A DNA stretch of 64,000 nt from Blautia sp. (GCA_017463155.1 JAFTPT010000010.1:88304-152303); one strand, 5' to 3'. Shown: positions 25,268 through 34,968, counted from the stretch's first letter. Numbers and translations are program-made. Notes: generated from the sequence alone by a model not told the origin.

Positions 25268-26789
25268 GGCTCTGCAGGTAGGCGCTGGGGGAGATGCCTT
25301 CCTGTGATTTAAAGACCTTGCTGAAGTAAAAGCTGTCATTGTACCCGACGGCCTCCGAGATATCCTTGAGGGAGGTGCACGGGTTGTGACGCATCAGGGC
25401 TTTGGCGGTCTCGATCCTGAGAGAACGCAGGTATTTGCTGGGCGTCACGCCGAATTCGGCCTTGAAGACCGAAGAGATGTATTTTTCGTTGTAGCCGAAG
25501 ATCTCGCTGAAATTCCCGATGACCACGTCGGAAGCATAGTTTTCGTCCAGCCACGTCTTGACCGAAACGGCCAGGTCGCGGGGGGACAGAACGGGATCGG
25601 CCCCGGCGTCATCCAATATGGATGTGAAGGCTTTCCGAAGGCGCACTTCGAGATCTTCATATCCGGAGGAGGCGGCTACAAGCTCGGCTGCGTCCGGCAG
25701 GAACGTTTCCGGACCGGAAGACGCCGAAAACACCTGATAGAGTAAAAAACGAAGATCCGTGATCAGCTGCAGCTGGGTGGCTTTTGAAAGATCCCAGTGC
25801 ATGACCAGGGAGTGGAGCACCGGAGCGAGCTGTTTCCGGTCGGTCGAGGGAGTGATGCAGCCGGCCAGGCTCCGGGTCTTCTGGGAAACCCGGATCTCCG
25901 TATCCGGGAGAGTCTTCAGCTGATGGATGGAGCTGCGGCTGAATATGGCGGTCGCCAGTGCATCCACATGGAGATCCGTGAGGACCGACTGAAGATCCGT
26001 GTCCTCCGGGAGCGGGGATGTATACAGGCATGTGACCGGCACCCGGCCGGACTCATACGTGTCATAGAGAGCCCGGATCAGATCCAGCACTTTGGATCGA
26101 TCCGGCTTTTCTTTTTCTTCGACGATCACGTAGACCGTTTCATTCGGATAAAAATGTCCCATCGGAAGAAGAACGGGCGTGCCTTCTGTCTGTCCGAGCC
26201 CGGAAGGAAGAGAGGGATCCTGTCCATCCTGTGGCAGCTCTGTCCCGGGGAAAGGCTCCGTGAGTGAATGACTCCGGAGAGGTCCCCGGAAGATGGAGAC
26301 GATCGTGAACAGATTTCCACGGAGGGATGTATACGCACCTGGGAGCACTGCTTCTTTTCCGAAGAGGCATGCTGTAAGCGACGCCTGCATGGACCGCTGC
26401 CGGATGGAAGACTGGGACTTCCGGACTTTGTCGAGGATCCGGTTCAGGTCCTCCAGGGAGATCGGCTTCAGAAGATATTCCGTCACCCGGAGGCGCACGG
26501 CCGTACGGGCATAGTCAAAGCTCGAATAACCACTGAGGATCACAAAGGTCGTGTCTTCCGTGATCTGCGGGTCTTCGGCGGAAAGAGCCTCCAGCATCTC
26601 CAGCCCGCTCATGCCGGGCATCTCGATGTCCATGAAGACAAGGGCGGGTCTGTTTTTGCGGATCGCAAGGATCCCGTCACGACCATTCGAGCAGATGGAC
26701 AGGACCTTGAAATCAGGCTGCTTCTGGATGAGTTTGGCAAGTCCTTTGGCGATTGCGAGTTCGTCTTCGATGATGATGGCCGATATCAT
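25257..26789 (-). CDS. Response regulator, REC plus AraC-type HTH (YesN-like)
   Basis: 510 residues. The receiver domain (1-120) has acidic pocket residues E8, D9 and phosphate acceptor D54 (FMDIEMPGMSGLEM) and the YLLKPISLED lysine. A long middle region of about 280 residues shows no clear domain. The C-terminus (from about 405) is a double helix-turn-helix AraC domain (DISEAVGYNDSFYFSKVF). Such regulators are paired with YesM-like kinases and switch on carbohydrate operons. The kinase is encoded after the GH95 gene, so the pair is split across strands. The gene converges on the permease. Confidence 0.9.
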   Translation of the reverse strand: MISAIIIEDELAIAKGLAKLIQKQPDFKVLSICSNGRDGILAIRKNRPALVFMDIEMPGMSGLEMLEALSAEDPQITEDTTFVILSGYSSFDYARTAVRLRVTEYLLKPISLEDLNRILDKVRKSQSSIRQRSMQASLTACLFGKEAVLPGAYTSLRGNLFTIVSIFRGPLRSHSLTEPFPGTELPQDGQDPSLPSGLGQTEGTPVLLPMGHFYPNETVYVIVEEKEKPDRSKVLDLIRALYDTYESGRVPVTCLYTSPLPEDTDLQSVLTDLHVDALATAIFSRSSIHQLKTLPDTEIRVSQKTRSLAGCITPSTDRKQLAPVLHSLVMHWDLSKATQLQLITDLRFLLYQVFSASSGPETFLPDAAELVAASSGYEDLEVRLRKAFTSILDDAGADPVLSPRDLAVSVKTWLDENYASDVVIGNFSEIFGYNEKYISSVFKAEFGVTPSKYLRSLRIETAKALMRHNPCTSLKDISEAVGYNDSFYFSKVFKSQEGISPSAYLQSLSP

Positions 26790-26846
26790 AGCGTTACCTC
26801 TGAGAAAGAATCGTATGTCTGCATCGTCTGCCTGCAGATCGCAGTA

Positions 26847-26883
26847 TGTTCAGCATGACTGAACAGGATTGATATGGTATGAT
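26847..26883 (+). promoter_or_regulatory. GH95 promoter with overlapping palindrome
   Basis: TGTTCAG (26847-26853) and CTGAACA (26859-26865) form a perfect inverted repeat with a 5-base centre. It overlaps a weak -35 (ATGACT, 26855-26860) that is 17 bases from an extended -10 (TGG TATGAT, 26878-26883). The site lies in the gap between the divergent regulator and fucosidase genes, so one protein could control both. Confidence 0.45.
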
Positions 26884-26967
26884 GGAAACAGCGGACGGGC
26901 AGACGTTTTGGTTTTGTTGAATAATTATAGCTTTGTCATAGTCAAGTATAACATACAGGAGGAAAAT

Positions 26968-29289
26968 ATGCATCCGGTTTTATGGTATGATACGCCGGCA
27001 GAGGAATGGACACAGGCGCTGCCGCTCGGCAACGGACGCCTGGGGGCGATGGTGTCCGGAGAGCCTTTTGAAGGCCGTATCCAGATGAATGAAGAGAGTG
27101 TAGTATACGGGGGCCCTGTTGACCGCGTCAATCCGGACGCCCGTAAAAACCTGCCCGTGGTCCGGCAGCTGGTGAAGGAGGGGAGGATCTCCGAAGCGGA
27201 GGATCTTGAACTGTATGCTTTTTCGGGGACGCCGCAGAGCCAGAGGCCTTACCAGACGCTCTGCGACCTTCACTACCGGCTCCGGCATACGGACGAAGAG
27301 ATCCGTGACTATCGCAGGGAGCTGGATCTTGAGACCGGCATCTGCCGTACCTTTTTCCGGCAGGGAGAGGATGAATACAGGATGGAAGCCATGATCTCCG
27401 GGGAGAAGGACCTGATGGCCGTACTCTTTTCCTGCACACGGCCGGAGGGGCTGTCGCTGGATATTCTCCTTACACGGGGCAGAATGTACGCAAAGGCCGG
27501 AAAGCTTGCAGAGGATGCGGTCTGTCTCGAGGGAAACCTAAGCGACGGTGGAAGTGATTTCTGCATTGCGGCAAAAGCAGCCGTGGACAGAGGGACCGTG
27601 CAGGTCGTGGGGGAGCATCTTCTGGTCCGGGGAGCCGGTCAGGCGCTCCTGTTCGTCAACGGTGTGACGACCTATCCCCTGCGCAGGCGGAAGATCACGG
27701 ACTGCAGGGCGTTCCTCTCGGAACAGATGTCCGGTGTAAGCATGGAGGACTGGCCCGGGATCCGGAAAGCCCATGAAGAGGCGCACCGGCAAATGTACGG
27801 CCGGTCAGTCCTGACACTTGGAAACACCGGGGAGAATACATACGCGGAACGCCCAACGGACCAGAGGATCCGGGAGCTTAAGAGCGAAGACCTGAACAGC
27901 CTGCTGGAGCTGTATTACGCTTACGGACGATATCTGCTGGCGGAATGCAGCCGTCCGGGAGGACTGCCTGCCAACCTGCAGGGGCTCTGGTGTGAAGGGC
28001 TGCAGCCCATGTGGGATTCCAAGTATACCATCAACATCAATACGGAGATGAATTACTGGCCGGCAGACCTGTGCGGACTTCCGGAGACGATGGAGCCTTT
28101 TTTTGACCACCTGGAACGCATGGCAGAGACCGGGCGGAGGACCGCGCGGGAAATGTATGGCTGCCGCGGCTTTGTCTGCCATCACAATACAGACGTATGG
28201 GGAGATTCGGCCCCGCAGGACCAGGCGAAATTTGCGACCTACTGGGTCATGGGCGGTGCGTGGATGTGCACGCATATCTGGAGCCACTATCTGCATACGC
28301 AGGACCAGGCTTTCCTTGCGAGGATGTACCCGGTCCTTCGCGACGCGGTGCGGTTCTTTATCGATTTCATGATCGAGGACAGGGGAGAACTGGTCGTCTG
28401 CCCGTCCCTGTCCCCCGAAAACACCTATGTGACGCCGGACGGACAGACCGGGAGCATCTGCGCGGGCTGCACCATGGATGCGGCGATCCTGCGGGATTTG
28501 TTTTCACAGTATCTGAAGGCCGGAGAGATCCTTGCAATCCGGGAGGACGAGCAGGATACGGTACGCGCGATGCTTCCGAAGCTTTCGCCCTACCGGATCG
28601 GGAAATACGGACAGCTGATGGAATGGCGGGAGGATTACGAGGACTGGGAGCCGGGGCACCGGCATGTCTCGCACCTGTACGGGCTGTTCCCGTCGGACCA
28701 GATCGATCCGGAGGATACGCCGGAGCTCGCCCGGGCGTGCCGGGTCTCCCTGGAGCGAAGAATCGAGGGAGGCGGCGGACACACCGGCTGGAGCAGCGCC
28801 TGGCTCGTAAACCTGTTTGCCCGCCTGCGGGACGGAGAGAAAGCACTTTGGTACCTGCGGGGAATGCTGACGGGCCTTACGGCGCCGAACCTTTTTGATA
28901 TGCATCCGCCGCTGTCCAGGATCGGCGGGATTCCCTGGGTGTTCCAGATCGACGGAAATTTCGGAGCGATCTCCGGGATCGCGCAGATGCTGCTGCAGTC
29001 ACAGCGCGGCGTGCTGCGGTTCCTTCCGGCCCTGCCGGCCGCCTGGGCGGACGGGCAGGTGACGGGACTCGGCGCGGAGGGCGGCTTCCGGGTGGACCTC
29101 ACCTGGGAGAAGGGGCGGCTTCTCCGGGCGGAACTTCTGTCGCTGGCCGGAAACGAGGCTGTGATCGCGAACGGCAGCGGTCTTACGGTACAGTGCGAAG
29201 GAGAGGCCATACATACAGAGGGACAGGGGCAATGCCGTTTTGCAACGGAGAAAGGAAGACGGTATGTGATCCTGCCCGGACGGGAATAA
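26968..29289 (+). CDS. Alpha-L-fucosidase, glycoside hydrolase family 95
   Basis: A 773-residue inverting fucosidase; family members typically release alpha-1,2-linked fucose, as in H-antigen and 2'-fucosyllactose. The N-terminal beta domain begins WYDTPAEEWTQALPLGNGRLGAMV. The (alpha/alpha)6 barrel carries GLWCEGLQPMWDSKY and INTEMNYWPADLCGL, then WSSAWLVNLFARL and IDGNFGAISGIAQMLLQS. No signal peptide, so it acts in the cytoplasm. The ATG at 26968 follows AGGAGGAAAAT, while an in-frame extension to 26869 has no such site. Five bases separate it from the histidine kinase gene. Confidence 0.92.
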   Translation: MHPVLWYDTPAEEWTQALPLGNGRLGAMVSGEPFEGRIQMNEESVVYGGPVDRVNPDARKNLPVVRQLVKEGRISEAEDLELYAFSGTPQSQRPYQTLCDLHYRLRHTDEEIRDYRRELDLETGICRTFFRQGEDEYRMEAMISGEKDLMAVLFSCTRPEGLSLDILLTRGRMYAKAGKLAEDAVCLEGNLSDGGSDFCIAAKAAVDRGTVQVVGEHLLVRGAGQALLFVNGVTTYPLRRRKITDCRAFLSEQMSGVSMEDWPGIRKAHEEAHRQMYGRSVLTLGNTGENTYAERPTDQRIRELKSEDLNSLLELYYAYGRYLLAECSRPGGLPANLQGLWCEGLQPMWDSKYTININTEMNYWPADLCGLPETMEPFFDHLERMAETGRRTAREMYGCRGFVCHHNTDVWGDSAPQDQAKFATYWVMGGAWMCTHIWSHYLHTQDQAFLARMYPVLRDAVRFFIDFMIEDRGELVVCPSLSPENTYVTPDGQTGSICAGCTMDAAILRDLFSQYLKAGEILAIREDEQDTVRAMLPKLSPYRIGKYGQLMEWREDYEDWEPGHRHVSHLYGLFPSDQIDPEDTPELARACRVSLERRIEGGGGHTGWSSAWLVNLFARLRDGEKALWYLRGMLTGLTAPNLFDMHPPLSRIGGIPWVFQIDGNFGAISGIAQMLLQSQRGVLRFLPALPAAWADGQVTGLGAEGGFRVDLTWEKGRLLRAELLSLAGNEAVIANGSGLTVQCEGEAIHTEGQGQCRFATEKGRRYVILPGRE

Positions 29290-29293
29290 GAAC

Positions 29294-31087
29294 ATGAAGA
29301 CAATGTGGAAGCAGATGAGGCAGTCTCTCCGGTTCAGGCTGCTGATCTTTACACTCATCATCAGTGTGGCGTTCCTCTCCGTGACGATCCTGATCATGTC
29401 CTACATGTCTGTCTCGAGCATGATGGAGAATATGGAAGGGACGGTGCGGACCAGTGCTGAAACGATCCGGAACGAACTGGAGCAGAGACTCAAGGACGCC
29501 GACAATATCCTGAAGCATCTGCAGCTGGACGATACCATGATGAGCTATGCAGAGGAAGCAGACCGGCACGATGTGGAGGAGAATTATTTCCTGCAGCACC
29601 GGCAGGCGGGAAACTATTACAGTGAATTCTGCCTGGAGATGATGCTGGCGGACGACTACGTCTGCTCCATGAAATATATTGACAAAAGCTTTGACAATAT
29701 CGCCTATTTCTATCCCTTCGGAGGCCGGAGGTTTACGTCCATGAAGGAGCTGGAGGATAACGGGGCGCTTACGGAGCTTTTTGAAGACGTGCGGTTCGTG
29801 GATTACCTGGCGCCGCACAGGGATTTCTGGGATCCGGATACGCAGGTGTTCTCGGTGGCGCGGATGATGCGGGATCCGTATCATGTGTACGGTGTACTGC
29901 TTTACGATTACGATGTATCGGAACTGGAGCGGATCCTCGGGGGCTATTCGGAGGAACTGCATGCTTCCATCCAGATCCTGGATGAAAAGAACATTCTCTA
30001 CTCAAGCGGGGATGAGTCGGTCAAGAAGAGGGTCGCCGGCATCCTGGCCGGCAGCGAGAAGGAAGGAGTGGCCCTCAGCGGTACGGATCTGATCTCCGGA
30101 TATGTAGTCTCCGACCTGACGGGCTGGACGGTGGTCTTTACCTGCCGTACGGATCAGTACCAACAGGCACGGATGCGGATGATCCGCACGGTGATTCTTC
30201 TGTATGTGATCATGTTCGCGGCCCTGTCTGCCGTGCTCTATGTCATCACCGGCAGGCTTACCGATCCGATCCAGAGGCTGACAAAGCAGATCGATGCGCA
30301 GGATCCCTCGGATCTTACCTTGGCACCGATCCGGTCCAGAAGCCGGGAGGTGACGGTGCTCTCCGATACCATCCGCCAGTACCTGCAGCGGATCGACCTG
30401 CAGAACAAGAAGATCGAGGAGGCGAACCAGAGGGCGGTCGGCGAGCACTACAAGACGCTGGAAGCCCAGCTGAATCCGCATTTTCTGTACAATACCCTGA
30501 CGGTGATCGCCATGGAGGGTCTGGAATCGGATAACATGGACGTATTTGAGATGTGCAACCGCCTCTCGAAGCTTCTCCGGTATTCCCTCTCCTACAGCGG
30601 GCAGGCGGTCCCGCTGCGAAGCGAGATCGAAAACGTGCAGGATTACCTGTTCATCATGGAAAAACGCTTTGAGAACCGGCTGGAGGTCACCTGGGAGACG
30701 GAGGAGGCGATCGGGGAGATCCCGGTTCCCAAGCTGATGCTGCAGCCCCTGGTGGAGAACTGCTTCCAGCACGCCTTCGGAAAAGAACTTCCGGAGGACG
30801 AGGACAGCCGCTGGCGGATCCGCATCTGCACCCGGGCGGACGGGGAACGCTGGTTCGTCGAGGTCTCCAACAACGGGGAGCCTTTCCCGGAGGAGAAGAT
30901 CCGGAGCATCATGGAGGAGCACAGCAGGCCGGAGGAGGAACTGCTTGCCCGGAGCGGGGACGAGCCGCAGGGCTACGGCCTGCACAATACGGTCCGGCGC
31001 CTGCATATCTATTATTCGGGTAAGGAATACGTAGAGATCAAAAACAAAGACGGCTGGACATATGTCTGCATCGGAGGTCCGCGGTAG
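29294..31087 (+). CDS. Sensor histidine kinase, YesM/LytS family
   Basis: 597 residues. Two membrane helices (near 18-40 and 295-320) enclose an extracellular sensor region of about 250 residues. A HAMP segment follows (GRLTDPIQRLTKQIDAQ). The dimerisation and phosphoacceptor site is QLNPHFLYNTL with H396, the signature of this family, and an HATPase domain (LVENCFQHAF, GYGLHNTVRRL) ends it. It presumably senses a glycan or its binding protein outside the cell and phosphorylates the AraC-type regulator encoded on the minus strand. Cotranscription with the GH95 gene links enzyme and sensor dose. Confidence 0.92.
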   Translation: MKTMWKQMRQSLRFRLLIFTLIISVAFLSVTILIMSYMSVSSMMENMEGTVRTSAETIRNELEQRLKDADNILKHLQLDDTMMSYAEEADRHDVEENYFLQHRQAGNYYSEFCLEMMLADDYVCSMKYIDKSFDNIAYFYPFGGRRFTSMKELEDNGALTELFEDVRFVDYLAPHRDFWDPDTQVFSVARMMRDPYHVYGVLLYDYDVSELERILGGYSEELHASIQILDEKNILYSSGDESVKKRVAGILAGSEKEGVALSGTDLISGYVVSDLTGWTVVFTCRTDQYQQARMRMIRTVILLYVIMFAALSAVLYVITGRLTDPIQRLTKQIDAQDPSDLTLAPIRSRSREVTVLSDTIRQYLQRIDLQNKKIEEANQRAVGEHYKTLEAQLNPHFLYNTLTVIAMEGLESDNMDVFEMCNRLSKLLRYSLSYSGQAVPLRSEIENVQDYLFIMEKRFENRLEVTWETEEAIGEIPVPKLMLQPLVENCFQHAFGKELPEDEDSRWRIRICTRADGERWFVEVSNNGEPFPEEKIRSIMEEHSRPEEELLARSGDEPQGYGLHNTVRRLHIYYSGKEYVEIKNKDGWTYVCIGGPR

Positions 31088-31107
31088 ATCCGCGGACCTC
31101 TTCTGTT
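31074..31107 (+). terminator. Terminator after the histidine kinase gene
   Basis: GAGGTCCGCGG (31074-31084) pairs with CCGCGGACCTC (31090-31100) over a 5-base loop that contains the stop codon of the kinase gene; TTCTGTTT follows. Confidence 0.75.
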
Positions 31108-31149
31108 TCCGGACCTTTTCCGGTCTACATAAAAACCTGACAAAAACAC

Positions 31150-31178
31150 TTTTCATGGACGAGGATGTGTGATACAAT
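31150..31178 (+). promoter_or_regulatory. Probable promoter of the cdaA operon
   Basis: TTTTCA (31150-31155), 17 bases, then TACAAT (31173-31178) preceded by TGA, an extended -10. It lies just beyond a terminator and before a tight run of genes, from 31234 to the terminator at 37807. Confidence 0.5.
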
Positions 31179-31233
31179 GAATCCGTATGAGTATTTTCAG
31201 ACGGCATGGGTATGCCTGAAAGGAGAGCAGCAG

Positions 31234-31665
31234 ATGCTGAATCTTGAGAAGATCAGGACCATGAACAAGCTGGCCATCTACGAAAAGACCGAGGGGCGTA
31301 AATACCTCCCCGTAAGCAAATATTACCGGAGCGACTACATCGGCCTGGCGCTGATCAAGAATTTCTTTCTGGTGACCATCGGCTACGTGCTGATCATAGC
31401 CGCTGTCGGCGTGTATTTTTCAGATTATCTGATGGAGAACATCCACAAGATGGACCTGGTGCAGACAGGCACGAGGATCCTGACGGGATATGTGGCGGCA
31501 CTGGTGGTCTTTTCCGTTCTGACCTATATCCTTTACAGTGTCCGGTATCACAAGGCAAAAAAGAGTGTCCGCGGGTATTACCAGGAGCTTACCAAACTCG
31601 AAAAAATGTATAACCGGGAAGAAAAGAAGCCCGAAACCCGCAGGAGATCAGGAGGTTCAAGCTGA
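31234..31665 (+). CDS. Unrecognised membrane protein with two helices
   Basis: A 143-residue protein with a basic N-terminal region, two hydrophobic segments (near residues 48-65 and 88-107) and a charged tail rich in Lys, Arg and Glu. AAGGAGAG lies before the ATG at 31234; the longer frame back to 31165 begins inside a predicted -10 box and is unlikely. It overlaps the next gene by one base (TGATG), so the two are translated together and may form a complex. I do not recognise a family. Confidence 0.65.
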   Translation: MLNLEKIRTMNKLAIYEKTEGRKYLPVSKYYRSDYIGLALIKNFFLVTIGYVLIIAAVGVYFSDYLMENIHKMDLVQTGTRILTGYVAALVVFSVLTYILYSVRYHKAKKSVRGYYQELTKLEKMYNREEKKPETRRRSGGSS

Positions 31666-32777
31666 TGACAGCTTTACTGGAATTTAAACAGAAGATCAAG
31701 AATCTGTACGGCAGATACGAGGTATATCTGCTGCCGCTGATCCGGTTCGTGGTGGCGCTGCTGTATTTCCTCTGGATCAACGAGAACATGGGCTACATGG
31801 CCCAGCTGAACAGCACCTTTGTGATCGTGATCCTGGCGGCCATCTGCTGCATACTGCCTCCGGTGATGACGGTGCTGGCAGGGTTTGCCATGATGGTGGG
31901 GCACGCCTATATGCTCTGCATGGAGGCGGGGATCTTCATGCTCGTGCTGGTGGTACTGCTGTCGCTGATCTTTCTGCGCTTCAGCAGCGGGCAGAGCATC
32001 GTGCTGGTGTGCGCGCCCCTGTCCTTCGGGTTCGAGATCCCGGCCCTTCTGCCGATCGGCAGCGGCCTTCTCGGGAATGCCTTTACGGTATTTCCGGCGG
32101 CAAGCGGCGTGATCCTGTATTACTTTATCCGACAGCTCAGCAGTCAGGCACAGGCCGTCATCGACCCCGCCCTTGAGCGGTTTGACAGGTTCCGGCTGAT
32201 GGCCGACGGTCTGATCCAGAACTGGGCCATGTGGCTGACGGTCCTGGCGTTCGTGGTCACCATCCTCATGGTCTATCTGATCCGCACGCGGATGTTCGAC
32301 TACGCATGGCGGATCTCGATCATCGCGGGAGGCGTGACCTACATCCTGGTCATGATCGGTGGCAGCTTCTATATAGAAGGACTGCAGATCCAGATCGCCA
32401 CGCTTCTTTTACAGACGATCATCTCCGTCGTGATCGGCATCATCCTGGAGTTCTTCTTCTTTGGCGGCGACTACAGCCGGACAGAACGGCTCGAATACGA
32501 GGATGACGATTACTACTATTATGTAAAAGCGATCCCCAAGGCCTTTGTGGCCACATCGGAGCGCAGCATCAAGAAGATCACAGGGCAGCCGGCCAGGGAG
32601 GACAAGCGCTCCGGGGACAAGGTCGTGTCCTACGAGAAACAAAAGGAACAGCCCCGCAAAGATGAAAAAGCGGCACAGAAGGCACCCGCGCAGGCGGCGG
32701 CCCCGGTCTCCACGCCCAAGGGAGTGGAGCAGGTCGATTTTGAACGGAAGCTGGAGGAATCTCTTAAGGATCTTTAA
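31665..32777 (+). CDS. Unrecognised polytopic membrane protein upstream of cdaA
   Basis: 370 residues. The first 270 contain about eight hydrophobic segments (for example IRFVVALLYFLWI, FVIVILAAICCILPPVM, GIFMLVLVVLLSLIFL). The last 100 form a cytoplasmic, charged tail with a run of acidic and tyrosine residues (YEDDDYYYYVK), then Lys/Gln/Ala-rich low-complexity sequence. The AGGAGG site is good. It sits 21 bases before cdaA, so it could be a regulator or partner of the cyclase, but nothing in the sequence shows a transport or enzyme motif. Confidence 0.65.
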   Translation: MTALLEFKQKIKNLYGRYEVYLLPLIRFVVALLYFLWINENMGYMAQLNSTFVIVILAAICCILPPVMTVLAGFAMMVGHAYMLCMEAGIFMLVLVVLLSLIFLRFSSGQSIVLVCAPLSFGFEIPALLPIGSGLLGNAFTVFPAASGVILYYFIRQLSSQAQAVIDPALERFDRFRLMADGLIQNWAMWLTVLAFVVTILMVYLIRTRMFDYAWRISIIAGGVTYILVMIGGSFYIEGLQIQIATLLLQTIISVVIGIILEFFFFGGDYSRTERLEYEDDDYYYYVKAIPKAFVATSERSIKKITGQPAREDKRSGDKVVSYEKQKEQPRKDEKAAQKAPAQAAAPVSTPKGVEQVDFERKLEESLKDL

Positions 32778-32798
32778 AACGGGAAGGGAGGAGTACAT

Positions 32799-33683
32799 AT
32801 GCAGAGTGTCCTGAATCATCTGGCTGAAATGTTCTCCAGGATCACACTGCCTTCACTTCGCCTTACCGACGTCGCCGAGATCCTGCTGATCTCCTTCTTC
32901 GTGTATCAGTTCATCGTATGGGTCCGCACCACCAGGGCATACACACTGCTGAAGGGTATCCTTGTGATCCTCGGTTTTATCCTGGTCGTCTATATCCTGC
33001 GGATGAATACGATCCTCTGGATCGTCCGCAATCTTGCCAGCGTGCTGATCGTCGCGATCCTGATCATCTTTCAGCCGGAGCTGCGGAAAGTTCTTGAATC
33101 CCTCGGCCAGAAGCGGATCATGGCTTCCATCTTTCCCTTTGACAACGGCAAGGAGGTTCAGGAACGATTTACCGACAAGACCATCAACGAGCTGGTGAAG
33201 GCCTGCTTCGACATGGCGGAGGTCAAGACCGGCGCGCTGATCGTGATCGAAGAGGAAGTTCCGCTTACAGAATATGAGCGGACCGGTATTACAATTGATG
33301 CGGTATTGACCAGCCAGCTGCTGATCAATATTTTTGAGCACAATACACCGCTCCATGACGGCGCGGTGATCGTCCGCGGCAACCGCGTGGTCGCGGCCAC
33401 CTGCTACCTGCCTCTGTCCGACAACATGGAGCTCAGCAAGACGCTGGGCACCCGGCACAGGGCCGGCATCGGGATCAGCGAGATGACGGATTCGCTGACG
33501 ATCATCGTCTCCGAGGAGACGGGCAAGGTCTCCATCGCGGAAGGAGGCCGGCTGCACCGCGGCGTTTCGAGCGCGGAGCTGCGCGACGCGCTGGTGCGGG
33601 TGCAGAACAAGACAATTCATGATACGAAGCTGCGGCAGCTGCTGAAAGGGAAGAAAAAGCATGAAGAAAAAACTCACGGCTAA
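32799..33683 (+). CDS. cdaA: Membrane diadenylate cyclase CdaA (c-di-AMP synthase)
   Basis: 294 residues: three N-terminal membrane helices (near 22-40, 48-65 and 70-88) and a cytoplasmic DAC domain with both catalytic motifs, DGA (HDGAVIVRG) and RHR (GTRHRAGIG). It joins two ATP molecules into cyclic di-AMP, which controls potassium, osmolyte transport and cell-wall homeostasis. Full length for the housekeeping CdaA. It overlaps cdaR by 23 bases. The common third gene glmM is missing here. Confidence 0.96.
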   Translation: MQSVLNHLAEMFSRITLPSLRLTDVAEILLISFFVYQFIVWVRTTRAYTLLKGILVILGFILVVYILRMNTILWIVRNLASVLIVAILIIFQPELRKVLESLGQKRIMASIFPFDNGKEVQERFTDKTINELVKACFDMAEVKTGALIVIEEEVPLTEYERTGITIDAVLTSQLLINIFEHNTPLHDGAVIVRGNRVVAATCYLPLSDNMELSKTLGTRHRAGIGISEMTDSLTIIVSEETGKVSIAEGGRLHRGVSSAELRDALVRVQNKTIHDTKLRQLLKGKKKHEEKTHG

Positions 33684-34956
33684 CATTCCTTTGAAGATCA
33701 TCTCTCTGCTGCTGGGTATTCTGGTATGGCTGATTGTCGCGAATATTGACAATCCTGTCATTGACAAGACATATACGATCGGCAACGTGGATCTGATCAA
33801 CGAAGCATATATCGACGATACCGGCAAGGTGTGCCTCCGGGACGGAGGACAGACGACCGTGCGGGTGACCATCACCGGGGAGAGCAAGACGCTCCGGCGG
33901 ATCACCTCGGATGACGTCAGGCTGGTCGCGGATCTCCAGCAGGCAGTCAGCCTGGAGACCAACCCGGTCATGATCCCGATCACGCCCTATGTGAACGGGA
34001 TCGCGGCTTCCAGCATATCCGTCTGGCCCCAGAACCTGAGTGTCCGGCTGGAGGATAAGGTCACGAGCGAGTTCATGATCTCGGTCGTGAACAGCGGAGA
34101 GAGCAAGCCCGGAAGAGGCTATGAGATCGGTTCACAGACGGCCAGTCCCGAAAAGGTCCGGATCACCGGTCCGGAGTCACTGGTCAACAAGATCGACAAG
34201 GTCACGGCCAGCGTCAGCGTGGGCGGGATCACGACAGATACCAGTGTCGAAGCAAACCTGACGGTGATCGACAAGAATGCGGATGCCTTTACGGAGACGG
34301 ATCTCTCCAATCTGCGGTTTGACAACGGAGGAAAGGCGACGGTGACCACAAAGCTCTGGAAGGTCCGGACGGATGTGGGACTTCAGGTCGAGGTTTCCGG
34401 CGAAGCGGCGGAGGGCTACATGGTCGACAGCATTACCACGGTGCCTGAGACGGTCAGCGTCGCGGGGACCACGGAAGCACTGGCAGCCCTGAAGGAGCAG
34501 GGGAATATCCTGCAGCTCCAGGATGAGGCCATTGATATCTCCGGCGCCAGCTCCGATGTGGAACAGAAGCTGACCATTTCCCCGTCACTGGGCGACGGAC
34601 TCAAGCTGACGAGCGGCAGCAGCGACGAGGTGCTGGTCACGGTAAATATCCTGCCGGACGGCGGGAAGGCCATCAGCATTTCGACGGCCGACGTCACGGT
34701 CAACAACAAGCCCGAGGACATGCAGGTTTCCTTCGAAGTCGACAAGGTGGACCTGCGGGTGCAGACGGGCGATGAGGATCCGGAAGCCCTCAGAGAGAAG
34801 GACATCAGCGGTTCGATCGATCTGGAAGGAATGGATGAAGGGACCTACGAGGTGCCTGTGGATATTAAACTGCCTGAGGGCTATGAACTGATCGGCCAGG
34901 TGACGACGGAGGTAACGGTCTCCAAGGTCTCCACAGCCGAGGAAAGCGGACGATAA
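33661..34956 (+). CDS. cdaR: CdaR, YbbR-domain regulator of CdaA
   Basis: A 431-residue protein with one N-terminal membrane helix (IPLKIISLLLGILVWLIVAN) and an extracellular part built of about four beta-rich YbbR repeats, each with a recognisable VRITGPESLVNKI- or VSVAGTTEALAAL-like strand pattern. CdaR binds the membrane part of CdaA and tunes its activity, probably in response to the wall. The start lies inside cdaA in a different frame, so translation is coupled. Confidence 0.92.
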   Translation: MKKKLTANIPLKIISLLLGILVWLIVANIDNPVIDKTYTIGNVDLINEAYIDDTGKVCLRDGGQTTVRVTITGESKTLRRITSDDVRLVADLQQAVSLETNPVMIPITPYVNGIAASSISVWPQNLSVRLEDKVTSEFMISVVNSGESKPGRGYEIGSQTASPEKVRITGPESLVNKIDKVTASVSVGGITTDTSVEANLTVIDKNADAFTETDLSNLRFDNGGKATVTTKLWKVRTDVGLQVEVSGEAAEGYMVDSITTVPETVSVAGTTEALAALKEQGNILQLQDEAIDISGASSDVEQKLTISPSLGDGLKLTSGSSDEVLVTVNILPDGGKAISISTADVTVNNKPEDMQVSFEVDKVDLRVQTGDEDPEALREKDISGSIDLEGMDEGTYEVPVDIKLPEGYELIGQVTTEVTVSKVSTAEESGR

Positions 34957-34968
34957 TGGTGATGAGAC

